Part shown: piece by piece, positions 57,079 through 64,000 of the stretch | Position numbering within the stretch: position 1 is the first letter of the stretch | How the letters are laid out: each line of letters begins with the position of its first letter | Assembly: GCF_009720775.1 (NCBI RefSeq) | Contig: NZ_WNKW01000003.1 | Span: 2,028 to 66,027 of the forward strand | Origin: Pseudoduganella danionis | GTDB taxonomy: Bacteria; Pseudomonadota; Gammaproteobacteria; Burkholderiales; Burkholderiaceae_D | Direction: 5' to 3' | Length of the DNA stretch: 64,000 bases | Program-made: the position numbers and the translations under genes | Notes under the pieces: model-generated | What the model saw: the letters and a program-made list of their open reading frames with translations, nothing else | What the model was told of the DNA's origin: nothing | Databases searched by the model: none

Positions 57079-57176
57079 GTCCGCTAGCTCCATGAGGATG
57101 AGTGAGGCTGTCAGTATTGGCGCAAACGGCTCTGCAGTGGTAAGCTGGTTTGGTCAAAAAATAGTGAATTCTGGCC

Positions 57177-57992
57177 ATGAGCAATGACTACAGCGAACGC
57201 CACGATGGCCCTGCCATGATCGTGCTGCGCGGCGGCGCCGAGGCAGCGGGGCAGTTCCAGCTCGGTACGCGCGAAGTGGACTGGCACAGCCATGTGCGCG
57301 GCCAGGTATTCTGCGTCGAGCACGGGCTGCTGCATGTGGAGACGGCAGCGGGCAGCTGGCTGCTGCCGCCGTGGCGGGCCGGCTGGATACCGCCGGGCAC
57401 GGCGCACAAGGTCAGGGTGACAGGCGCCTTGCGTGGCTGGAGCGTGCTGCTGGCGCCGGACTGGTGCGCACAGTTGCCGCAGCAGCCGGCCATCGTCACG
57501 GTGACGCCGGTGCTGCGTGCGCTGGCCGCGCAGGCGGCCGGCTGGAATCCCGAAGCCGGGCTGACAGCGGCGCAGCAGCGCCTCACGGCCGTGCTGCTCG
57601 ATGAATTGCAGCAGCCCGCGCAGACGGCCTTGCACCTGCCCATGCCGCAGGACCGGCGCCTGCAGCGCATCGCCCATGCACTGATGGCCGAGCCGCTGGA
57701 TACGCGCAGCATGACGGCGATGGCGATCTGGGCCGGTATTTCGCCGCGTAATCTGAACCGGCTCTTCCGCCACGAAACAGGCTGCAGCTATGGCCAGTGG
57801 CGCGAGCAGCTCCGGCTGGCCGTGGCGCTGGAACAGCTGGCGCGCGGTGCTGCCGTGGCGGCGGTGGCCGATGCGCTGGGCTATGCTTGTCCCAGTAATT
57901 TCATCGTCATGTTCAAGCGCCATTTCGGCCGTGCACCGGGGCGCTACTTCCGCACGCTGGCGCCGGAAATGGCCGCTGGCGTAGATGACTAG
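57177..57992 (+). CDS. AraC-family transcriptional regulator
   Basis: This 271-aa regulator has an N-terminal cupin-like sensing domain (VDWHSHVRGQVFCVEHG) and a C-terminal double HTH (MTAMAIWAGISPRNLNRLFR, then VADALGYACPSNFIVMFKRH). It is divergently placed 98 bases from the monooxygenase gene, a common layout for inducible catabolic or resistance genes. Confidence 0.93.
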   Translation: MSNDYSERHDGPAMIVLRGGAEAAGQFQLGTREVDWHSHVRGQVFCVEHGLLHVETAAGSWLLPPWRAGWIPPGTAHKVRVTGALRGWSVLLAPDWCAQLPQQPAIVTVTPVLRALAAQAAGWNPEAGLTAAQQRLTAVLLDELQQPAQTALHLPMPQDRRLQRIAHALMAEPLDTRSMTAMAIWAGISPRNLNRLFRHETGCSYGQWREQLRLAVALEQLARGAAVAAVADALGYACPSNFIVMFKRHFGRAPGRYFRTLAPEMAAGVDD

Positions 57993-58048
57993 ACATGTTA
58001 TGATGCGTCGGGTTATGTGGTCTTTTTGATATCATTATGCGAGGCACT

Positions 58049-58534
58049 ATGATTCGACGCGAGCGGCTGACAGCACAACTGGACGGAGATTTTGTCGTCT
58101 TTCTGATCGGGATGCGCATCAACAAACCGTTGATGCTGCACAAGTGGATGCCGGTGGCGCGCGCCATGCCGCGCATGATAGACGAGTTATCGCGCCAGCC
58201 CGAGCGCGGATTTCTGCATGCGGAAATGTGGTTCTCGCGCACCATCATACTGGTGCAGTACTGGCGTTCCATGGAGCAGTTGCTGGCCTATGCCAAGGAT
58301 CGCGAAGCCGAGCACCTGCCAGCATGGCAGGCCTTCAACAAAGCCATAGGCACGGATGGCAGCGTCGGCATCTGGCATGAAACCTATACGGCCTCGCCGG
58401 GCAGCTACGAAAATATCTACGTGAATATGCCGCCGTTCGGGCTGGGCCGGGCCGGCACGTTGGAGCCCGTGAGTGGCGGCAGGCAGTCCGCTGCCGGACG
58501 GATGGCAGCGCAGCGGCAGCATAGCCAGCCATAA
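58049..58534 (+). CDS. DUF4188 family protein
   Basis: This 161-aa protein matches DUF4188: residues of about 15-130 contain FVVFLIGMRINKPLMLHKWM and VQYWRSMEQLLAYAKDREAE, then GSYENIYVNMPPFGLG. The fold is ferredoxin-like and related to small monooxygenases. ATG 58049 is chosen because GAGG lies 6 bases upstream. It may work with the FAD monooxygenase, but sits on the opposite strand. Confidence 0.85.
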   Translation: MIRRERLTAQLDGDFVVFLIGMRINKPLMLHKWMPVARAMPRMIDELSRQPERGFLHAEMWFSRTIILVQYWRSMEQLLAYAKDREAEHLPAWQAFNKAIGTDGSVGIWHETYTASPGSYENIYVNMPPFGLGRAGTLEPVSGGRQSAAGRMAAQRQHSQP

Positions 58535-58538
58535 CGCG

Positions 58539-59360
58539 CTAAGGGGCCGGCTGGCGGCAGGCCTGATCGCTGTCCCAGCGCCCGGCGCAGATCCGGCTAC
58601 GGCATAGCATGCCCTCTATCATGCCCAGTTGCTGGCAGCGCTGCAGCAAATGCTGGGTGCTATCGCTGGCCTGACGTTCGACGATATCGCGATTGGCCAT
58701 GGTGGCGCTATCGCGGCTCGAACTGCCGTGCGCCACCAGCGCGGCCAGCAAGGCAGCGTCGCGGTCGGCGCCCGCTTCGGCTGGCACCCTGGAGGCCACT
58801 CTGGCAGCCATCTGATCAGGCGGTGATGCCGGACGTGGGTTCTTATGTAGCAGTCCCTTTTCATGTCGTTGTGGATGCGCAGACATAACGGCGGCTACGG
58901 CAGGCTGCGTCATGTCTGCTGCTTCCGCGCTGGCCGGAGAATTGATGATCTCTGCGACCTGATTATTCTGGCTGACGGGGGAGACCGGCGTATGCGCCGG
59001 CGTCAGCGGGATTTGCGCTGCTGGCGTGGCTGAAACTGCCGCCGGTCTGGTGGCGGGTGCCAGCGCTGCGGCAGGCGCCGTGGCCTGCGCCATACTGCGC
59101 GCTTGGCGCGGATGCAAATACCATGCGCTGGCACAGATGAGCGCTATCAGCAGGCTTAACCGGATGATCCATTGATCGATGCTCCAGTGCTGGGGCCTAC
59201 TGGCTGCTGGCGCTACGGTGCCACCGTGCGCATGCCCATGCTCGAGCTGCTGCAGGATGCGCCAGTTGTCGTCGCGCGGCTGGCTCGCCGCACCCTGCAG
59301 GCTGGGGCGGATATCCGGACCCGGCTGCCTATTTTCTGCAATGTTGATCTGGTCTTTCAT
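58539..59360 (-). CDS. Hypothetical single-pass membrane protein near the T6SS genes
   Basis: This 273-aa protein has a polar N-terminus, one membrane helix (IIRLSLLIALICASAWYL, around residues 67-84), a long Ala/Pro/Ser-rich linker and a C-terminal cysteine-bearing segment (LQRCQQLGMIEGMLCRSRIC). It is convergent with the DUF4188 gene and divergent from the peptidase gene. I do not recognise it; location suggests an accessory of the type VI system. Confidence 0.65.
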   Translation of the reverse strand: MKDQINIAENRQPGPDIRPSLQGAASQPRDDNWRILQQLEHGHAHGGTVAPAASRPQHWSIDQWIIRLSLLIALICASAWYLHPRQARSMAQATAPAAALAPATRPAAVSATPAAQIPLTPAHTPVSPVSQNNQVAEIINSPASAEAADMTQPAVAAVMSAHPQRHEKGLLHKNPRPASPPDQMAARVASRVPAEAGADRDAALLAALVAHGSSSRDSATMANRDIVERQASDSTQHLLQRCQQLGMIEGMLCRSRICAGRWDSDQACRQPAP

Positions 59361-59446
59361 GCGTTTTTCCTCAAGGCTTTAGGCTGTGGTGCTGACGTCT
59401 GGCAGTTTCCGGCGACTTAAGCCGGCCAGCTTTGATGGAGCGCACC

Positions 59447-60283
59447 ATGTTGCTTTTCTTTGTGCCTGCCGCTTTTCTGGCGGCCTGTTTTGCCTGTTCG
59501 ATCTTGCTGTTTTCGCCCGTGCGGGAAGCGCTGCAGGTGCAATGGCAGATGCTGTGTCAGCGCATGCGCCGCTGGCGCTGGCCGGCGGTGCTATCACCAC
59601 TGGCCCTGCAGGGCGGGGTGGCCGCATGTGGTCGCAACTGGCATCATCTGCAGCAGCTACTGCGGCGGCGCTGGTTGTTAGTGCTGGCGGCGCTGGTGCT
59701 GGTTACAGTGCCGGTGCTGCTGGCCCTGATGCTGGCTGGCCGGACCATGCTGGAAGGATTTCAGGGCGCTGAACGCGACAGCAACGAACAGGTACTTGCT
59801 TTGCTGCAGGGCGAACAGCTGACCGCACCGGTGGCCTTGCCGCCGCTGGCATTTACCACGGCCGAAGTACTGCAGGTCCGTCCCATGCTGGCCAGCGCCG
59901 ACCGCAACTGGCAATTGCTGCATCCGGGCTTTTCCCAGCGCCTGTTGCGGGTGTTTCGCGTCATGCGCGAGCAGTACGGCTACGAGATGGCGATATTGGA
60001 AGGCTATCGCAGCCCCGAACGGCAGAATCTGCTGGCTCAGGCGGGCAGCAATGTGACCAATGCACGTGCCTTCCAGAGTTATCACCAGTTCGGTCTGGCG
60101 GCGGACTGCGCTTTCCTGCGCGATGGCAAGCTGCAGATTTCCGAGAAAGACCCGTGGGCCATGCGTGGCTACCGCCTGTATGGCGAAGTGGCCGAAGCGG
60201 CGGGACTGCGCTGGGGCGGCCGCTGGACCATGATGGACTTTGGCCATGTGGAGCTGCAGCAGGCGGGGTTGTTGCACAAATAG
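59447..60283 (+). CDS. M15-family D-Ala/L-Asp peptidase, TagX-like, T6SS-linked
   Basis: This 278-aa protein has two N-terminal membrane helices (LLFFVPAAFLAACFACSILL and LLVLAALVLVTVPVLLALML) and a periplasmic M15 peptidase domain with the zinc motif SYHQFGLAADCAF and FGHVELQQ. In Acinetobacter, TagX, an M15-type endopeptidase, opens peptidoglycan for type VI assembly. ATG 59447 is chosen as GGAG lies 6 bases upstream. tssM follows after 106 bases. Confidence 0.88.
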   Translation: MLLFFVPAAFLAACFACSILLFSPVREALQVQWQMLCQRMRRWRWPAVLSPLALQGGVAACGRNWHHLQQLLRRRWLLVLAALVLVTVPVLLALMLAGRTMLEGFQGAERDSNEQVLALLQGEQLTAPVALPPLAFTTAEVLQVRPMLASADRNWQLLHPGFSQRLLRVFRVMREQYGYEMAILEGYRSPERQNLLAQAGSNVTNARAFQSYHQFGLAADCAFLRDGKLQISEKDPWAMRGYRLYGEVAEAAGLRWGGRWTMMDFGHVELQQAGLLHK

Positions 60284-60389
60284 TGCTGCTGGTCATTCAT
60301 TGTTTTGACGCAAGAAAAGCTGGCGTGGGTGGTGGCAACATGGTCCGGTCCGCCTGCTGCGATGGCGCCACTTTTTGCTGGCAAACTTC

Positions 60390-63300
60390 ATGATGCGACG
60401 CCTATGGTATGCCCTGACTGAACCTCGCCACCTGGCCCTGATCGGTCTGGCGGCGAGCATCGCCGTGTGCTTTCTCGGTGCGCAGTTGCTGGAGCTGGCG
60501 CTGTTCTGGGCGCTGCTGGCGACACTGCTGCTGTTGCTGCTGGCGCGCGCGATCTGGCTGTGGCGCCGCCGCCGTGCCGGGCGCGAGGCGAGCCAGCTGG
60601 CCAGTGCGATCGGCGATGCCGGTGCTGCGCCGGAGGCGGCGCAGCAGGAACAGACGGGCGCGGAAGTGCGCCTGCTGCGCGAAGCCCTGCTCAAGGCGAT
60701 TGCCACCATCCGCAGTTCGCGGCTGGGGGCCGTGGCGGGCCACCGTGCGCTGTACGAGCTGCCGTGGTATATGGTTATCGGCAATCCGGCTGCGGGGAAA
60801 AGTACGGCGATTGCCAATTCCGGTCTGCAGTTTCCTGTTGCCGACGGCAAGGTGTTGCAGGGCGTAGGCGGCACCCGCCAGTGCGACTGGTTCTTTACCA
60901 GCGAGGGCATACTGCTCGATACGGCGGGGCGCTATTCCGTGCAGGATGAGCACAGGCCGGAGTGGTATGGCTTTCTGGATCTGCTGCGCAAGCATCGCCA
61001 GCGCGCGCCGATTAACGGCATACTGATCGCCGTCAGCATTGCCGAGTTGCGTACGGCCGATCCCGAAGCGGGCATCTTGCTGGCGCGTAGCCTGCGCAAG
61101 CGGGTGCAGGATCTGATCGAGCGCCTGCAAGTGTTTGCCCCCGTCTACGTGGTATTCACCAAGGCTGATCTGATAGCGGGCTTCAGCGAATTCTTTGCCA
61201 GCAGCGAGCGCAGCGAACGCGAGCGGGTGTGGGGCGCCACCATGCCCTACAAACGCAAGATGGCCAGCCAGCAGATCATGGCCTTCTTCGACAGCAGCTT
61301 TGATGAACTGTGCGCAGGACTGAAGGACCTGAGCGTGGCCAATATGAGCCAGCAGCGGCGCGAACGGATGGCGCCCGGCGTCTTCACCTTTCCGCTGGAA
61401 TTTGCCACCATCAGGGCGCCGTTGCGGGCGTTTCTGGCTACGCTGTTCGAAGAAAATCCCTACCAGTTCAAGCCCGTGTTTCGCGGCTATTACTTCACCA
61501 GCGCACTGCAGGAAGGCGGCAGCGACAGTGCGCAGGCTAGCCGGCTGGCGCAGCGCTTTGCGCTAGCCTCCACGCCCGTCAAGGTTGCGCAGGAAGGCGG
61601 GCAGGCCGGCTTCTTCCTGCTGCAGCTCTTCCGTCAGGTGATCTTTGCCGACAAGGATCTGGTGACCCATTACGCCAGCCGCCAGCGCATGCGCCTGATG
61701 TACGGCGCGTTCTTCGCTGCGGCGCTGCTGCTGGGGGTGGCGCTGGGCGGCTGGAGCTGGTCGTATCTGGCGAACCGTCAGCTGGTCAGCAATGTGCAGG
61801 CCGATCTGGATAAAGTGGTGCGTCTGCAGGGCCAGCGGTCCGATCTGCAGGCTAGGCTGGAAGCTCTGGAGATACTGCAGGACAGGCTGGAACAGCTGGA
61901 ACGCTACCGTAGCGAGCGGCCGTGGAAGCTGGGATTCGGTCTGTATCAGGGCGATGCGCTGGAAGCGAAATTGCGGGCCGAGTATTTTGCCGGTGTCCGG
62001 CAGGTGATGCTGGCGCCCGTGGTGACGAATCTGGAAGCCTTGCTGGCCGAGATGAATGCCCATGCCGACCAGTTGCAACTGGCTGCCGCACCAGCGGCCG
62101 CGCCGGCAACTGGGCCGGCAGGGCGGCAGTTCCAGGAAGCCTCGCCACTGAATGTGGACGATGGCTATAACGCCCTGAAAAGCTATCTGATGCTGGCCGA
62201 TCCGGCCCATGCCGAGGCCGGGCACCTCAATGATCAGCTCACGCGCTACTGGCGCAACTGGCTGGAAAGTAACCGCGGCAATATGCCGCGCGAGCAGATG
62301 ATCCGCAGCGCAGAACGGATGATGACCTTCTATCTGGCGCAGCTGGCCGATCCCGCATGGCCACGCATAGAAGCCAGGCTGGCGCTGGTCGATCAGGCCA
62401 GAGAGAACCTGCGGCGCGTGGTGCGTGGCATGCCGGCGCGCGAGCGGGTGTATGGCGAAATACGGGCGCGGGCCAATACACGCTATCCGGCGCTGACGGT
62501 AGCGCGCATGGTGGGCGAGGCCGATCAGGCCCTGATCACGGGTAGCCATGTGGTCAATGGGGCTTACACGCGCGAGGCGTGGGAAAAATTCATCGAGCCG
62601 GCGATACGGGACGCGGCCACCCACGAACTGCAAAGTGCCGACTGGGTACTGAAGTCGGCCGCACGCGATGACCTGACGCTGGAAGGCAGTCCGGAGCAGA
62701 TCCAGAAAGGGCTGCTGGAACTGTATAAGGCGGACTATGTGCGCGAGTGGCAGAAGTTCGTGCAGGGCGTGAGCATCGCGCCGCTGAACGGTTTTGAAGG
62801 CGCGGTGCTGGCCATGAACCGTCTCGGCGATCCGCTCGCATCGCCGCTGCTGAAACTGTTCTCGGCCATTGCCCAGCAGACCAGCTGGGACAATCCGGTA
62901 GCAGCGAGGGTCGAAGTGGCCGAAGCGAAAAGCGGCCTGCTGAACTGGTTTACCAGTGTGGTGCTACGGCGCGCGCCTGCGCAGGTGAATCTGACGGTGG
63001 CTGCCGATGGGGGGCAGGCACAGAAACCGGCGGGTGTGATCGCGCGTGAATTCGCTGCCTTTGCCCGTCTGCTGGCTGGCAATGAGAAGGATGCTACGCT
63101 GCTGCGCACCTATCTGGAGGGGCTGTCGCGCATACGTGGCCGGCTCAATCAGCTGAAGAATCAGGGCGACCCCGGCCCCGGAGCACGCCAGCTGATGCAG
63201 CAGACACTGGAAGGTTCCGGCTCCGAACTCGCCGATACGCTGCGGCTGGTTGACGAGCAGATGCTCACTGGCCTGAGCGACGCCCACAAGCAACTGGTGC

Positions 63301-64000
63301 GTCCTCTGCTGGTGCGTCCGCTGATGCAGACCTTTGCCGTGCTGGTGGCGCCGGTGGAGCAGGAATTGAACAAGACTTGGCTGGCGCAAGTGCTGGAACC
63401 GTTCCGCCAGACGCTGGCGCAGAAATCTCCTTTTACGCCAGCAGCGCGCGAGCAGGCGAGCGAAGCGGAGATAGGGCGGATTTTTGGCCCCGAGGGTGCC
63501 ATCGCCCGTTTCAGCACCAGCGCCATGGGTGCACTGGTGATCCGCCGTGGCGACATGCTGGCCGCCCGCACATGGGCCGAGATGGGGATACGGCTGTCGC
63601 CAGCCATGGCCGCACGTCTGGCCGGATGGATGGCGCCTTTGGGGGCAGCGGGCAGTGCCAGCCAGACCAGCCCGGCCAGCACAGCGCAGACGCTGTTCCA
63701 GCTACAGCCCATGCCGGCGCAGGGCACCAGCGAATACACCATCGACATTGATGGCCAGCAGCTACGCTATCGCAATACGCCGCCCCAATGGGCTAGCATG
63801 GTGCATCCGGCAGGGCAGGGCGTGTCCGGTGCACGCATCACGGCGGTTGCACTGGATGGCCGCAATGTCGTCGTTTTTAACGAAAGCGGCGACGCTGGCC
63901 TCAAGCGCATGATCGAAGCAGCGAGCAAACAGAAGCGCGATGGCGGCGTCTTCGAGCTACGCTGGCAGGCCGGCCCGCTCAGCATACCGGTGGCGCTGAA
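60390..64000 (+). CDS. tssM: Type VI secretion inner-membrane protein TssM (IcmF), partial
   Basis: The frame is open from ATG 60390 to the window edge, so the C-terminus is cut off after about 1,203 residues; the total is expected to be close to that. Two N-terminal helices (about 15-55) precede a GTPase-like domain with Walker A GNPAAGKST (about 131) and LLDTAGRYSV. A third helix (LMYGAFFAAALLLGVALGGW, about 435) leads to the large periplasmic domain, ending with a TssM C-terminal motif (YTIDIDGQQLRYRN). TssM, with TssJ and TssL, forms the T6SS membrane complex. Confidence 0.96.
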   Translation, partial: MMRRLWYALTEPRHLALIGLAASIAVCFLGAQLLELALFWALLATLLLLLLARAIWLWRRRRAGREASQLASAIGDAGAAPEAAQQEQTGAEVRLLREALLKAIATIRSSRLGAVAGHRALYELPWYMVIGNPAAGKSTAIANSGLQFPVADGKVLQGVGGTRQCDWFFTSEGILLDTAGRYSVQDEHRPEWYGFLDLLRKHRQRAPINGILIAVSIAELRTADPEAGILLARSLRKRVQDLIERLQVFAPVYVVFTKADLIAGFSEFFASSERSERERVWGATMPYKRKMASQQIMAFFDSSFDELCAGLKDLSVANMSQQRRERMAPGVFTFPLEFATIRAPLRAFLATLFEENPYQFKPVFRGYYFTSALQEGGSDSAQASRLAQRFALASTPVKVAQEGGQAGFFLLQLFRQVIFADKDLVTHYASRQRMRLMYGAFFAAALLLGVALGGWSWSYLANRQLVSNVQADLDKVVRLQGQRSDLQARLEALEILQDRLEQLERYRSERPWKLGFGLYQGDALEAKLRAEYFAGVRQVMLAPVVTNLEALLAEMNAHADQLQLAAAPAAAPATGPAGRQFQEASPLNVDDGYNALKSYLMLADPAHAEAGHLNDQLTRYWRNWLESNRGNMPREQMIRSAERMMTFYLAQLADPAWPRIEARLALVDQARENLRRVVRGMPARERVYGEIRARANTRYPALTVARMVGEADQALITGSHVVNGAYTREAWEKFIEPAIRDAATHELQSADWVLKSAARDDLTLEGSPEQIQKGLLELYKADYVREWQKFVQGVSIAPLNGFEGAVLAMNRLGDPLASPLLKLFSAIAQQTSWDNPVAARVEVAEAKSGLLNWFTSVVLRRAPAQVNLTVAADGGQAQKPAGVIAREFAAFARLLAGNEKDATLLRTYLEGLSRIRGRLNQLKNQGDPGPGARQLMQQTLEGSGSELADTLRLVDEQMLTGLSDAHKQLVRPLLVRPLMQTFAVLVAPVEQELNKTWLAQVLEPFRQTLAQKSPFTPAAREQASEAEIGRIFGPEGAIARFSTSAMGALVIRRGDMLAARTWAEMGIRLSPAMAARLAGWMAPLGAAGSASQTSPASTAQTLFQLQPMPAQGTSEYTIDIDGQQLRYRNTPPQWASMVHPAGQGVSGARITAVALDGRNVVVFNESGDAGLKRMIEAASKQKRDGGVFELRWQAGPLSIPVAL

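Overview
This window comes from the chromosome of a Betaproteobacterium, most likely of the family Oxalobacteraceae (Janthinobacterium, Duganella or Massilia type). The reasons are the gene order ndk-rlmN-pilW-rodZ-ispG-hisS-yfgM-bamB-der-hfq-hflX-hflK-hflC-hisZ-purA, the GC-rich coding sequence, and the PEP-CTERM surface proteins. This assignment is from gene content and order only; no database search was possible.

Region 1 (1-10,560) is accessory DNA. A 49-bp tandem repeat array (1-1,720) and a second 89-bp array (about 9,190-9,830) lie on either side of a compact element of about 6.7 kb. The element carries a coiled-coil/HTH protein, an AlpA/Vis-type regulator, a run of small overlapping genes of unknown function, and a large PriCT-2/Toprim/DUF927 replication protein followed by TGTCCCGG iteron-like repeats. 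A 200-bp stretch in it has the layout of the phage P4 RNA immunity region. No integrase is visible. Tandem GGGGGCATGTTT repeats near 10,416 may mark the right end.

Region 2 (10,560-28,810) is core housekeeping DNA: a tail-anchored coiled-coil protein and a Bax inhibitor-1 family protein on the minus strand, then a long plus-strand run for nucleotide metabolism (ndk, purA, a phosphoribosyltransferase), RNA modification (rlmN), type IV pilus assembly (pilW), cell shape (rodZ), isoprenoids (ispG), histidine charging and synthesis (hisS, hisZ), outer-membrane assembly (yfgM, bamB), ribosome GTPases (der, hflX), hfq and the HflKC complex. Many neighbours overlap by a few bases.

Region 3 (28,810-38,000) holds four PEP-CTERM proteins that look like a duplicated two-gene unit with its promoter and terminator, then marC, an sdpRI-type autorepressor/immunity pair with a double palindromic operator, an alpha/beta hydrolase, uvrB and an aromatic/aspartate aminotransferase.

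Region 4 (38,000-49,400) has three identical tRNA-Asn genes, each with its own promoter and terminator, two of them enclosing 6.6 kb of variable genes: a DUF6447-like fusion, orphan periplasmic solute-binding proteins, a CheX-like DUF3334 protein and a TonB-dependent receptor. After them come another coiled-coil tail-anchored protein, a third solute-binding protein, a delta-class carbonic anhydrase, a zinc-ribbon membrane protein and a YiaA/YiaB-type protein.

Region 5 (49,500-64,000) begins with a LytS/LytTR two-component pair facing a translationally coupled five-gene operon (helical periplasmic protein, LolD-like ATPase, LolC/E-like permease, LolA-like carrier, beta-barrel) that looks like a private lipid or lipoprotein export route. 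It is followed by a FAD monooxygenase divergent from an AraC regulator, a DUF4188 protein, and the edge of a type VI secretion locus (an M15 peptidase and tssM, which runs off the window).
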